A stretch of DNA of 64,000 nucleotides from Adiantum capillus-veneris (GCA_014529385.2 CM043942.1:64205184-64269183), one strand, 5' to 3'; shown: positions 1-12,182, numbered from the stretch's first letter. The notes: generated from the letters alone by a model not told the origin. Program-made: numbers and translations.

Positions 1-944
<944 letters not shown>

Positions 945-950
945 ATTGGT

Positions 951-1352
951 GTGGTTTTAGTAGCTTTTGGATCATCCTTTTTGAAAAAACAAGGTAGAAC
1001 CTTCAAAGCATTTTTTTTCGAAAGCAAAATGAAGAATGTAAGTGAGTTCTCCTACATAGAGATGAAACAGTGGGTATTTACATTAGTTCTTGATTGTCGC
1101 AAATTTAGGACATATTTGTTGCTGAAGAAGGATTATGTATTAACCACATCAAACATTTTGCCGGATATAGTGCAGTATTTGAAGCCTAGTAAGGGAGTCT
1201 TGAAGTGGACCATGGAGATTCAAGAGTATGAGTTTGAGTTTAAAGCGGATCATTCTATGAAATCTCACTTAGCTGACATAAGGGTACATAACGTTGGGGA
1301 GGTGCCCTCTTACCCAAAAGGGGTAACAATTCTAGTCATGAAGAGGAACTAG
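951..1352 (+). pseudogene. Retrotransposon RNase H (RT-linked) relic
   Basis: The open frame carries the gypsy pattern of this domain: a core near AFFFESKMKN, then FSYIEMKQWVFTLVLDCRKF, YLLLKKDYVLTT and a C-terminal W-x-M-x-IQEYEFEFKADHS ending near ADI. Family members normally have an acidic residue in a TD motif where this copy reads TTS. The preceding RT palm domain is absent. Confidence 0.8.
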
Positions 1353-1372
1353 ACAATGATGATGCATATATT

Positions 1373-1615
1373 ATGATGTTTGATGGTGCATATAGAAAGG
1401 TTCTTCACAAAGCTAGTGGTGGGGTGATCATCAAGGATCCAAAGGGAGATGTAATCTTTTCTAGAGCTTATGACCTTAATGAAGCTAAAAGCAACAATCA
1501 GGCAAAGTACCTAACCCTTTTCCTTGGGCTCAAGCAGTGCATTGAGTTTGGATTGAAGAAAATTATTGTGAAAGGGGATACATTGTTGATCATAAAGCAG
1601 TTGGTTGGTTTGTAG
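1373..1615 (+). pseudogene. Second (archaeal-type) RNase H of a Tat-like element
   Basis: The frame starts with DGAYRKVLHKASGGVIIKDP, continues through the N-N-Q-A-K-Y-L helix and ends in VKGDTLLIIKQLVGL. This is the RNase H fold found as an additional domain between RNase H and integrase in Tat-lineage elements. It stops before the final acidic residue of the domain. A parallel frame occurs at 49042-49326 in relic 2. Confidence 0.8.
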
Positions 1616-1863
1616 AAAGTTAAGAAAGACAATTTGAAGAAGTGGTTTTATGGTAAGAAGAATATTTTGCATGCATTTGAGTAAGTACAATTAGTTTAAA
1701 TATTTTCCTTGTGAGAAAAATAAGGAAGCTGATGACTTGGCTAGGAACAAGTTGGATGCTTTGGTAGCTTCTTTGCAGATGAAGGGATCTTTGTATGGAA
1801 GAAGGGATTCATTGCAATATGTGGAAGCATTTTTGGATAAAGGCCAATATTGGTTCATAGGGC

Positions 1864-2511
1864 ATGCATAATATCCAATGTAAAACAATGGTTGAAAAAT
1901 CAAAGAACTACACATTAGTAGGTGAAAATATCATGTTTTATGGCAAAGATAGCATTCTAAGGAGAGTGCCTTACAAAGAGGAAATAGGTTTGATATTGAA
2001 GCATTGTCATGAAGAAACGGGTCACCAAGGCAAGGATCACATTGTGTCTTGTATATTGAGGTAGGCTGTTGTTGTCCTTCTATGGTGAGAGATGCTCATT
2101 CTATGCAAATAATGTCATGAATGCCAAGTGTTTGCAAATAAAATGATTTTAGCTAAACTTCAGAAGAAATAATTTCATATGATGTATTTGCAAAATGGGG
2201 AGTGGAGGTAGTACATCCAATGCAAGAAGTGTATCCTTGTGGTTGTGGACTATTTGACAAAGATGGTGAAAGCAAGACTTGTAAAAGATGTAATAGCTGG
2301 AAGAGTGGCCTCTTTCTTGTATGAACAAGTATGTTGTCGATTTGAAGGTCGTATGGTTATCGTTTTTTATCGTGGTCTAGGGTTTAGAGGAGAACTTGGT
2401 GATGCTCTTATGAAGAAATTGAAATTTCAACACATGCACTCTTCTCCTTACTATCCACAATGTAATGGGCTGGCTTTATTGTCTCCAAGTAACATAATTA
2501 TAACCTCTTGA
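1864..2511 (+). pseudogene. Gypsy integrase relic (zinc finger and core)
   Basis: 1864-2064 encodes the N-terminal part of an H2C2 integrase finger (HCHEETGHQGKD). A frame break follows; 2239-2511 encodes a core segment beginning VVDYLTKMVKARLV and ending SSPYYPQCNGL. The second catalytic aspartate, normally in an S-D-R-G context, is replaced (VFYRGLGF), and the frame is lost before the catalytic glutamate. Inactive. Confidence 0.82.
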
Positions 2512-2889
2512 ATCCACATATCTTACAGTCTTGCATCAGGTATTCACTTTTATGGAAATTTGCATTTGTTGGCTTTGGACAGAGAATGGACTCCCACGTT
2601 TGTGTGACACCTTTGAACATTTGATGTGAATCCAAGAAACCCCTACTAATATTCTCATCTATGGAATATATATTGCATACATATAGTCACAACTTGTATC
2701 ATGTAGTCCAAAATTAGGAGAGTGCATGTGGTTTAGTGCGTCCTTTAAAAAGGACATCTGCACATGATATTTGCAATAGCATGTGTATCTATCGTCCAAA
2801 CATATGCAAAAGTATGGCTTCAATATCTCAAACATTCTCATGCCAATCTTGCAATTTGGATGTTTCTCTTTGAATTTAAGAAAGAGCTC

Positions 2890-3295
2890 AACCTACAATA
2901 TCATATTTGGTTAGTGTGTTTACTAGGATAAATGAATCCAAATAGGAATATATAGATACCTAATACATTCAACATGTTCAGGAAAAAAATTGGAGTGTTA
3001 AATAGCACATTCAACATCCTAATATGCATGTAATGGGGTATTTGGACTACCATATACAGTGTTTTCATTAGCATAATAGGTATGCTAACTAGCATACTCA
3101 ATGTGCCAACAAGCATATGTAAATAGCATAGCATGTGCGCTAACTACATACAAGGTGTGCGAACTATCTCCTTAGGTATGCTAAATATCATGGAAAGTGT
3201 TTTGACCAACATACCCAACATGCTAACTAGCATACTAGCTGTGACAAGCATAATTGGTGTGTAGTTTAGCATATGATGTATGCTAAACTATATAA
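2890..3295. repeat. Degenerate minisatellite with TGCTAACTAGCATA motif
   Basis: Variants of a motif like GTGTGCTAACTAGCATAC recur about every 20-40 bp, separated by AT-rich spacers. The motif contains the small palindrome GCTAGC-like core CTAACTAG. Copies are too diverged for a fixed period. Confidence 0.6.
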
Positions 3296-4191
3296 AACCT
3301 ACTTTAATTTCCCCGATTGCCCCTCGATCCCCCTCTCTACTGTTTACAATAACGATTTTGGTAATTAATGGTAGAGCTCTTTCTCTTCTCATCCTTAATT
3401 CCTCTCTTGTGTATTTCTTCTCTTTTCCCCTCAATTCTTTCTCATTTTCTCTCTTCATGCATGTCAAGATCTTGAAAATTTTCATAGTTATTAGTTAGTC
3501 TTTTTCTCTCTAGCATTGTCTATCAAAAAAGTCATGATTGGAAAACCAATAATTTCAAATTTTTGACCCAAAGTCTTTCAAAAGTTAAACTCTCAAAGGT
3601 CATGCACATGAGGCCAACCCGATAATTGAAATCCATCATTTGTTTTTCAAGGCAGATGTTGCCAAGCGCTTCTTACGCACAAGACCGTGAGAATGCAACT
3701 CACAATTGATTACAATTTTGAGTGTAAGTTGGCCCTCCTATGGTTAACCACGTGATGATGCCTACTTTTATGGACTTGACATTGTGGGAAGGAAACAATT
3801 GTCAATTCAACTTGTTCTAGCCACACATGCAAATTTCTTTTTCATGTGCACACCCTTTCAATTTTCTCACCAGAAACATTCTTCCCAACCAATGAGTAAA
3901 GGACACAAGTTTTTGTGGAAAATTTTCAAGCAAACATGTAAAAATTTATCGATTTATTATGACAAGTTAGAAATCTACCTGATATTTTTTAAATTTAATG
4001 GGTGAAAAATACAGTAAATGATGGTTTTTTGTAAAATCTTAGGTTCAACTAGTCTCTTTTTGGAGGATTTTTTGTTTTGGCAAAAAATTGACAACTAGTC
4101 TAGTAGTAGAATCGGCTTCCAAAACTCTTGCCTTTCCAATTTACCATACCTCTTTTTTAGTACAAATTCAGCTATCTTTGGCTTTGGACTT
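3296..4191. other. Non-coding AT-rich stretch
   Basis: No gene, RNA or clear repeat is recognised. Short frames here lack protein-like composition. Confidence 0.4.
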
Positions 4192-5518
4192 TTAACACTA
4201 GAATGGTAACAGGACACATTTGTGTCCTATTAAGTGACCATTTTGCTTGAATTATTTGAAGAGTATGAAAATGAATTTCTAGGTTCTATATATCCACAAA
4301 GTTTCCTTATGAGCTAAAAAAAACTTAGCATTTTTTTTGGAGTATCGATCTCACCATTAACCTTACTCTTGTACAACATTTTTGAACCTAAACTGTGTGA
4401 AAAACGGATCCTTTTTTTGGCTTTTTTTAAATTTTTGGCAACTATGCCACTCTAAACTTCATGTTTGTGAGGTTTAGATGGCTAGAGGTTAGGACTTCAT
4501 AGTTCTCAACATGTTTTGATGCTTGTCGAGAGAGCTAAGTGTTAAAATTGAAAGTTATGACCAATTTACAAGAATTGCATAATCCTGTTTTTTGGCCAAA
4601 ATTAGCACTTTTATTATTTTTTTGGTGGCTTTCTTGATATCCAAATTCAATTTTGATTGTGTAAGTGTAATGTATAACATCAAGCTAATCTTCCTTGAGT
4701 TTTGGGGGACCTAATATGCTATATAGCATAGTATATGATGATGGTTGAGTTTTTTGATTGCTGAAGAATACGATACATTTTAGAGTAGCAAGTATAACTT
4801 TCTCAATATTGCTAGTTTCTTAGGTCAATTGTGTGTATTTTGTAGGTAGTAACCATATCTAATCATAAACTACAAACTTGGCTAGATATTGAGTAGCTTC
4901 TATGGGTTTCTAGAGGTCATAATGCTAAACCCAGTTTTTTCATGTTTGCTGTATTTAGCACTTTATCATTGCCCCCAAGGTTCCAACTGTAAGAGATCCA
5001 TTATCCTTTTGACATGCTCCATGGCTCCTTTTGAATCCAAAGGCCCAAAGGGAACTAAGAAAACATGTATATAGTATCTGTATTGAGCGTGACTATAGAA
5101 ACTTTGATGATAGGTCCGCAGAATGGCAAAAATGCAAATTTTTTGTACCTATTTTTTTTCCTAAAAAAAATTTAGTGAGGTAAAAGAAACCATATATTTT
5201 GGTCACCAACCCATTGAAGTTAACGTGGCATTTTACCTCAGGTCCTACAAAAATTCCCACTCTTATTTATATGCAATCAACCGTAAGAAATTGTTGTTTT
5301 GGTCAAAATGCACTGGTCCATCAACTCTGGAGGCTTGTAGTGACCAAGGGATGAGAAAACTTACAAGTTTCTCATTTTTCCCATATGTAGTAGTTATTGA
5401 ACTATAAGATCATGAAAGGATTTTTCAAAATGAGTGGATCTACTATGGGTTTGGAATTTTTTCCCAAAACCCTGAAAGGACACTTTTATGTCCTGTTAGG
5501 TTACCATTCTAGTGTTAA
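4192..5518. mobile_element. Non-autonomous TIR transposon, 1.33 kb
   Basis: The left end TTAACACTAGAATGGTAAC is matched by its reverse complement at the right end (GTTACCATTCTAGTGTTAA). The trinucleotide CTT lies directly outside both ends (4189-4191 and 5519-5521), consistent with a 3 bp target-site duplication. Subterminal GGACAC/GTGTCC motifs occur at both ends. No transposase is encoded. The CACTAG inside the termini and the 3 bp duplication point to a CACTA-related origin, but the TTAA prefix is unusual. Related ends occur at 34.6, 54.06-54.67 and 57.05 kb. Confidence 0.75.
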
Positions 5519-6088
5519 CTTTTTATCTTCGAACTAGCTGGACTGGTGATATTTTAACTTGTTTGATTTGGGGACCCACTCTCCTTCTCATTCTATAAAA
5601 CTCCCTCCCTCCCTTTGTAAAATTTACACCATAGATGAGCTAATCGCAAATTGCCTTCCGTGTAGAAGTTTGCATCCTCTAGACCAAGCTTGAAAGATGA
5701 ACAAACTTGAATGGAAGTAAGATTACCCCATCAACCATTACATAGATGCCATAGTGGAGTAAGTTTGAATAGAATGATTGTGCTTTTCCAAGAACGAAGA
5801 CCTTGACCTCAACGACCACAACATAAAAGCCCACACCACAAGCATGTCAAAGCCATTATTGCAAAACGTCAAAAGCTTACTTTTCAACTCAATCTTGGGG
5901 CTTTGGATCAGATTATGTATGAGAAGCATCATGGCATGAATCTTACCTAGCCAATCAATGATTTTGTAGTAATTTCTTAAGATTTTAGATCAAATTTTTT
6001 TAATTTACACTCATCTTTGATGAGCTAACATCAAGCATGGATGTAATTGATGTCTATCTCATAGGCCACATTGGCCTTTTGTAGACGT

Positions 6089-6091
<3 letters not shown>
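5519..6091. other. Non-coding stretch
   Basis: No gene recognised. A CCCTCCCTCCC-like pyrimidine run near 5605 follows a TATAAAA-like sequence, but no coding region follows it. Confidence 0.35.

Positions 6092-6158
<67 letters not shown>
6092..6158. repeat. (TC)n microsatellite
   Basis: Pure TC tract of about 67 bp. The Arg-Glu frame on the minus strand across it is an artefact. Confidence 0.97.
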
Positions 6159-6162
<4 letters not shown>

Positions 6163-6308
6163 AGACTACATCTACAAGTGCTTGGTTTTTGTAAAATAAC
6201 AATATCAATTTCGTATGTGGAGAACTTTGCAAGACATGATTGTTGTTTTGGAGCTATGGAATTGAAGAAAAAGGTCCGCCAATAATGAGCCACATGTACA
6301 TGATTTGC

Positions 6309-6715
6309 CTTCGCTGCAAAGGAAAAAATTGGTAACATCTCGGGAACCAAAGCTAGACAAAGTTATCAATTGTAACTTCAAGTTCATAAGGAGTTACCAT
6401 TTGGTGACTTGCATTCTCTTAAGTACTACCACATGGTAACTTAATTTTTGGAAATAGTTATCACTAGGGTTTAGGGTAGTAGTGATATTATATATTTATA
6501 CGTATGTATGCATGTATATATAATACATGTATAATTTCTTGATCTATATATTATATACATGTATTATTTATTGATTTATATATTATCCTATTTAATGTTT
6601 TCAAAATATGTGAAAGCTCATCATTGAAATGACAAGCATTCAATTGATCTTTATATATTGGAAATTGTTGAATTTTAAAAATTTCCAAATGGTAACTCAA
6701 AATTTGTATGAAGTA
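6309..6715. repeat. Diverged direct repeat, copy 1
   Basis: The block begins GAAAAAATTGGTAACATCT and runs through GTTACCATTTG, an ACTAGGGTTTAGG motif and a TATGTATGCATGTA stretch to an ending like CCAAATGGTAACTC. The same order of landmarks recurs at 7106-7490, about 797 bp further on. The TTACCA/TGGTAA motifs recur in both orientations, so the block may itself be a MITE. Non-coding. Confidence 0.7.
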
Positions 6716-7105
6716 CTTAAATAAAAGATCTCTTTACAAATCAAAATATTAAAAACACATCATGGGATCAACAATACTTCACATCACTTTGAAAAATAGC
6801 ATTTGAAAGGGACTAGAATTTTTTTTTCTCTTGAAAGACTTTGAGGATATATGTCTCACAATAGAATTGATCAACCTTCACCCATATGATACTAAGGCCT
6901 TTAGCAGGCCAAAAAAATCACATCCCTCTAGGGCTTTGGCCTCTCTAAGCCTTTCCTTTGGAAGGACAAAAAGGCAAGCATTACCTAAGCACCGAGAAAA
7001 CGGAAGAATGAGTCTCGATAAGTACTAGCCTAGCCATGTCAATGTGGCTGGATGGTAGCAGAACTCCTCCTTTCAAGTGAGTGTTGGAAAGAGCATCACA
7101 TGCAC

Positions 7106-7490
7106 ATGAAAAAAATTGGTAACATCTAGGGAACCAAAACTAAAAAAGGTTACCAATTGTAATTTCAAAATCATAAGGAGTTACCATTTGATTACTTGTA
7201 TTCTCTTAGGAACAGTCAAATGGGAACTTACTTTTTGCAAATAGTTTACCACTAGGGTTTAAGATAGTATTCTATATATATATATATTTATTTATGTATG
7301 TATGCATGTATGTATAATTATATACATGTATAATTTATTCTTTTATATATAATCCTCTTTGTTGATTTTGATTTCAAAAAATTTGAAGCTACTAGTTGAA
7401 ATGAAATTCATATGATTTTTATATAATGAAATTGTGAATTTTTAAAATGTTCCAAATGGTAGCTCAAAATTTAGATTATGTTACCAAAAT
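7106..7490. repeat. Diverged direct repeat, copy 2
   Basis: Second copy of the block at 6309-6715, with the same ordered landmarks and many substitutions and small indels. Between the copies lies unique sequence containing no identified gene. Confidence 0.7.
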
Positions 7491-8778
7491 GGTAATTTTT
7501 TACAAATTTCAACTTTATATACATTGCCATCTATATCTTCTATATCTATATATAATGGAGCTTAAAATTTTCAAACAAGGAAAGAACATCCACATGTCAT
7601 TCATTGGAGACCTTTGGACTTTTTCATTTTTATTTGAAGTTTTTTCTTGAGAAGAGTTGCACCCACCTTCCAAGGGAAAATGACCTTGAATGCGGGGTAT
7701 CCCATCAATCATCCTTTCATTTCAACCTTTTAAGTTAAACAAGGACTGACATGTGCATGTTCATGTGCATGGACTATAATTGCACTTTTTTGGCTTTCTA
7801 AAAGAAACCTTAGAGTTGAGTTAGGTTAGGCAGGCTTTCAATTGTTTTCAATGGTGATTGAGACTTACATTAAATGTTATTTCAATTTTAAAATAATAAA
7901 TGAATCTTTGTATTTCACTTTAGTTTCATATTCTGACATGTCTTGACTTTTCTTCCATTCTATTGTTTTAGAATGTTAAAGTGAAACTTCACTTGCATAA
8001 TTCTAGTGAATCTTATGAATACACAAACATACACATATTAATGAGTTATTTTTATTTCACATCCTCACATGGCTTGACTTTTCTTACATTCTATAACTTA
8101 ATTCTAGTAAATATTCATGAAAGTCTCTTTTATTCAGCGGTTGTCGACCGAGTTTCCTTCCCACAAAGAACTAAACCAAAAATACTAGCATAAATTTAAA
8201 ATTTAGAAGATTTTCAAACTATTTTCTCACATATTTCACCAGGTTTTCTTCCCTTTACCACGGTTTGCAACCAGCTAGTCTCCATTTTCAACCGGCTCAA
8301 GGCTAATCTGAGGCAATTCTTTCTTACACCGATTTTACTTAAACTCAATCTAATGATTTTATCACATTCTAATTATTTTTGAAAGCCACCGTGATTCTTT
8401 CACTTGTTTTATTTGCAATATATTCACTCACTATTTGTGAGTTTGGCCAAAAAAAATAAGGGACTAACGACTTCTGCACCCACCTTGAAAGGGGGAATGA
8501 CCTTGACTGCATCATACATCCTTTCATTTCAGCCTTTGAAGTTTAAAAAAAAAAGCTATGTACCTTAAGTAATCCCACTAACTTGCGCCTTGGAAGGGGA
8601 AAAAAATTGAATGCACATCCTCAAACAAGGCATGGCTTAGAGTAGTTCTAAGGCGTCTGGTAAGTGCACACATGATGTTGTTAACACAAAATAAGACCAG
8701 GCTCGCCTTGAGTGTCTGTGTATGTGTGTGTGTGTAAGAGAGAGAACTTTCATGCATATTTTTCGCTACCCAATGCAC

Positions 8779-8780
<2 letters not shown>
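7491..8780. other. Non-coding stretch with a diverged copy of the 9.6 kb repeat
   Basis: Near 7550 the sequence ATATAATGGAGCTTAAAATT and the following 50 bp resemble the blocks at 9622 and 11228. A second weak local duplication is seen in the phrase around CACCTTCCAAGGG/GAATGACCTTGA near 7668 and 8481. No gene recognised. Confidence 0.5.
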
Positions 8781-8858
<78 letters not shown>

Positions 8859-8959
8859 AGGCCTATGAACCATGTGTGTCAATGAGTAGAGAGAGAGAGA
8901 ACAAAGCCAAGACTATGACGTCACAGAACACTGTCAGGCCTTATACGACATCCCGTTGC

Positions 8960-9030
<71 letters not shown>

Positions 9031-9058
9031 AGGGCTAATTATTTTTTGTTGTTGTGCA

Positions 9059-9134
<76 letters not shown>

Positions 9135-9147
9135 TGAGAGAGAAAGT
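8781..9147. repeat. Cluster of three (GT)n(GA)n compound microsatellites
   Basis: Three tracts, each reading (GT)n then (GA)n on the + strand, occur at about 8781-8856, 8963-9028 and 9065-9147, separated by 36-110 bp of unique sequence. The shared order suggests duplication of one ancestral tract. Frames giving CVCV and RERE strings across them are artefacts. Confidence 0.95.
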
Positions 9148-9275
9148 GAGTCACATCACCTGGAGCTCATGCGGGAGAAAATGCAAGGAGAATTACTGCA
9201 CCCAATAGCGTTGTGTCTACAACAAGTAATTGTCTATGTGTGTGTGTGTGTGTGTGTGTGCACGGGCATGTGCAC

Positions 9276-9317
<42 letters not shown>

Positions 9318-9768
9318 GCAATTCTGCCGGGTATAATACACTAAAACCGATTATGTGTGAAAACAAATACACTAAAACCGATTATTTGTGAAAACAAATA
9401 CACTAAAACCGATTATTGTAGACACTCGTTCCAATAAAGCATTTCATAAGGTTCATGAATCACAAACAACCCTCAAATTTGAAGGGCTGCGTACTACTTT
9501 TCATTTTTCAAAAGGTCATAAGGAAACTTCCTTTTCCTTTTTACACAAATTGGAAGGGCATACACCTAATTTTTTCTAAATTTTCTACAATTTATATATA
9601 CACTATTCTATCTATACTATATATAATGGAGCTTAAAATTTTCCAAGAAGGAGAGGGCCTCCACGGTCAGCTCTCGGAGCGTTTGCACGGACTTGCAATG
9701 AAAATGCACCTTTCAAATGGAATTTGGAAACTTAAGCTATGTTGTTCAGACCTATAGCCGCTCGAGTG

Positions 9769-9847
<79 letters not shown>
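9148..9847. repeat. 0.65 kb duplicated block, copy 1, with flanking microsatellites
   Basis: The block runs from GAGTCACATCACCTGGAGC through a (GT)n(GA)n tract (9235-9314), a 26-bp triplication around CACTAAAACCGATTAT (9350-9418), ATATAATGGAGCTTAAAATT (9622) and CCGCTCGAGTGCATG to a second (GT)n(GA)n tract ending at 9847. A near-identical copy lies at 10790-11470. No protein similarity is recognised; frames match between copies only because the DNA does. Confidence 0.92.
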
Positions 9848-9851
<4 letters not shown>

Positions 9852-9963
9852 TTTAATTATCATCCACGGAGGTCAGATATGACCCATGGGACCAAAACAA
9901 AACATTACATTTGTTCTTTCGGTGGAAGTGTTAGATACATATCAGTTAGGGACTGAGGGTCCA
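9848..9963 (-). other. Shared 3' segment of the ORF1-like element
   Basis: Downstream of the ORF on the minus strand, this segment shares GAGGTCAGATATGACC and GGACCAAAACAAAAC-like sequence with 30165-30290, the 3' flank of the second ORF1-like relic. Both copies then run directly into a (TC)n tract, after which they share nothing, so the tract marks the element's 3' end. Confidence 0.6.
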
Positions 9964-10791
9964 TCAGGGGTAAAGGAAAAGGAAAGGATACGGACAAAAA
10001 ACAAACAAAACCGAGAGGGGGTTAGGCAGAGGGGGAGCTGGCTTGGGAGTTCGAAACTCTTGAATGATGGCTTTACCGCCACGGTAGACTTCCCATTTAC
10101 CTTGTTTACGAGCTTCATGCATCTTTTTGAGCTGGCTTGCTTTGTGCTTGAGTTGGGTTGTAGTCAATTCCTCGGAAATCCAAAGCTTTGTCCCCTTTAG
10201 GTGATAAGATTGGCGCAACAGCCGCGTGCGTTCTTCTTTGTTCTTGAAAGTGAGGATGCATTGGCCAAGAGGCACACGCCTATGTGTGTCGTTGATCCAC
10301 GAGACAGTGTTGGGCTCGATATTGATTGGTTGAAGAATGTCATTGAGCTTGACGATGGATTCTTCGAGGGAATCCTCTTCGGTGCACCATGGTGAGGAGA
10401 GTCCTCCAATCCTAATTTTGAGGGCAAGGGATTCTTGTATCCGGAATTCTTGTAAGGCTGCTTGTATGTCGTTCTCAATCTTCTTATGTGATGCCTCGTT
10501 GGCTTCTTTCTGAGTTGTCTTGACAGTCTCGATGAGAGTAGCTTCAACTTTGAGTTTCTTTGCGAGAAAAATTTCAGCTTGAGTGACTTTTTCTTCGACT
10601 TCTTTCACTTTGTCTATTGTGAGACCAACCGTGGAATCAAAGTGTGCCTCGAGCGTGCTAAGGTGAGCTTTGAGGTCGCGGTTTTCTTCCATGAGCATGT
10701 CGAGGGCAGCTTGCAATTGTCCGATGCGATCTATTTTGCTTCGAGCTGCTAGGACAGCGGCAAAGAGAGAGAGAGAGAGAACGCGAGTCAC
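9964..10791 (-). CDS. ORF1-like protein of a non-LTR-type element (coiled coil plus RRM-like)
   Basis: This open frame of 275 codons starts in or next to a short (GA)n tract, so its true N-terminus is probably lost. Residues about 20-115 form a heptad-rich coiled coil (LQAALDMLMEENRDLKAHLS). Residues about 125-200 look RRM-like (LALKIRIGGL, then VPLGQCILTFKNKEERTRLL), and a basic helical tail follows (KKMHEARKQGKWEVYRGGKA). Coiled coil, RRM, then basic C-terminal domain is the plan of L1-type ORF1 RNA-binding proteins; that assignment is inference. No endonuclease or RT is nearby. A relic of the same protein lies at 30.4-31.4 kb, and both are followed by a shared 3' segment ending in (TC)n. 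Confidence 0.55.
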   Translation of the reverse strand: MTRVLSLSLFAAVLAARSKIDRIGQLQAALDMLMEENRDLKAHLSTLEAHFDSTVGLTIDKVKEVEEKVTQAEIFLAKKLKVEATLIETVKTTQKEANEASHKKIENDIQAALQEFRIQESLALKIRIGGLSSPWCTEEDSLEESIVKLNDILQPINIEPNTVSWINDTHRRVPLGQCILTFKNKEERTRLLRQSYHLKGTKLWISEELTTTQLKHKASQLKKMHEARKQGKWEVYRGGKAIIQEFRTPKPAPPLPNPLSVLFVFCPYPFLFLYP

Positions 10792-10919
10792 ATCACTTGG
10801 AGCTCATGCGGGAGAAAATGCAAGGAGAATTACTACACCCAATAGCGTTGTGTCTGCAGTAGCAAGTAATTGTCTGTGTGTGTGTGTGTGTGTGTATGTG
10901 TGTGCACGGGCACGTGCAC

Positions 10920-10957
<38 letters not shown>

Positions 10958-11377
10958 GCAATTTTGCCGGTTATAATACACTAAAACCGATTATTTGTGA
11001 AAGCAAATACACTAAAACCGATTATTTGTGGACACAGGTTCCAATAAAGCATTTCATAAGGTTCATGAATCACAAACAACCCTCAAATTTGAAGGGCAGC
11101 GTACTACTTTTCATTTTTCAAAAGGTCATAAGGAAGCTTCCTTTTCCTTTTTACACAAATTGGAAGGGCATACACCTATTTTTTCTAAATTTTTTACAAT
11201 TTATATCTACACTATTCTATCTATACTCTATATAATGGAGCTTAAAATTTTCCAAGAAGGAGAGGGCCACCACGGTCAGCTCTTGGAGCGTTTGCACGGA
11301 CTTGCAGTGAAAATGCACCTTTCAAATGGAATTTGGAAACTTAAGCTATGTTGTTCAGACCTATAGCCGCTCGAGTG

Positions 11378-11470
<93 letters not shown>
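10790..11470. repeat. 0.65 kb duplicated block, copy 2
   Basis: Near-identical to 9148-9847, offset about 1.64 kb. It has the same order: GAGTCACATCAC, (GT)n(GA)n, two rather than three of the 26-bp CACTAAAACCGATTAT units, ATATAATGGAGCTTAAAATT, then a longer (GT)n(GA)n tract at 11380-11470. The ORF1-like region lies between the two copies. Confidence 0.92.
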
Positions 11471-11471
<1 letters not shown>

Positions 11472-11604
11472 AGTAACTAGCACCTATGTGCGTGTGTGTG
11501 AGAGAGGGAGAGAGATTTGCGAGACTCAACGCTTGGGGACTCAATTGCATGAACACACACACACACACACACACACACAAAGGACGGGTCTCACACCTCA
11601 CCAT

Positions 11605-11961
11605 TTGTAAATTTTCCTTACCAGCTATGCTAGCTATGCTGGTGCTTGAAGGGTGGAATTTTCTTGGTTTGGGTACCAATATTATAACTTTCTCTGACAA
11701 GGGATCTGTGGCTCTGACAATTGAGTTGCCACTACAAAATTTGACACTAGTGGTGGGCCAAGCCTTGGATGTGGTGCTGGCGGAGCCATAAGCGTTGATT
11801 CACTCATCAACTATGTCACCCGTGGCTCTGATGTTGGTTGCTGGAACTGTGTATGTGGTGCGAGATTTGGTGATTTGCATTATGGACTCTGTCTTAGTTG
11901 GGATGCATCCAACCCTCAGGCAGCTCTTGCCTCACTGCTTGCCAAGAGAGAAAAGCTATAA
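11605..11961 (+). pseudogene. Unassigned protein-like relic, Cys/Gly-rich
   Basis: The frame ending at the TAA of 11959-11961 reads as a plausible protein for 78 codons after a TGA at 11722. It has a Gly-rich start (SLGCGAGGAISVDSL), a cysteine cluster CWNCVCGARFGD and an Ala-rich end (NPQAALASLLAKREKL). The same frame upstream of that TGA also looks protein-like (RVEFSWFGYQYYNFL), interrupted by further stops. I do not recognise the family. It could be the last exon of a decayed gene. Confidence 0.35.
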
Positions 11962-12036
11962 GAGGAGCTTCATTAGGTTGAGAATATAGATTTGAGACCT
12001 TGTTACTACTGTTAGCCAAGTAGGGAATGTGCTACA

Positions 12037-12182
12037 AGGGTTTGAATGTTTCCTTTCATCAACATTGAGGCGCAAGCAATTTGAAACAACCAGAAAAGTT
12101 TCAAATGTTTCAAAAAGGGTTTGAATGTTTCCTTTCATCAAAATTGAGGTGCAAGCAATCTGAAACAACCAAAAATGTTTCA
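12037..12182. repeat. Two-copy tandem repeat, about 80 bp unit
   Basis: GGGTTTGAATGTTTCCTTTC followed by an ATTGAGG(C/T)GCAAGCAAT and GAAACAACCA segment occurs twice in direct succession with a few substitutions. Confidence 0.9.

Larger units (their letters stand above)
945..2515 (+). mobile_element. Decayed Ty3/gypsy retrotransposon, Tat-like (relic 1)
   Basis: The relic preserves, in order, the end of the reverse-transcriptase-linked RNase H, a second RNase H of the archaeal-like type, the integrase zinc finger and the integrase core. This order, with two RNase H domains, is characteristic of the plant Tat/Athila branch of Ty3/gypsy. Frames are interrupted between every domain, no RT core or LTR is recognisable next to it, and the element is dead. 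A sister relic with the same domain order lies at 48.7-50.6 kb. Confidence 0.85.

Noticed and set aside
9148-11470. Direct repeats around the ORF1-like gene interpreted as LTRs
   Set aside because: No TG..CA termini, no primer-binding site or polypurine tract at the inner borders, and the blocks begin and end in microsatellites.
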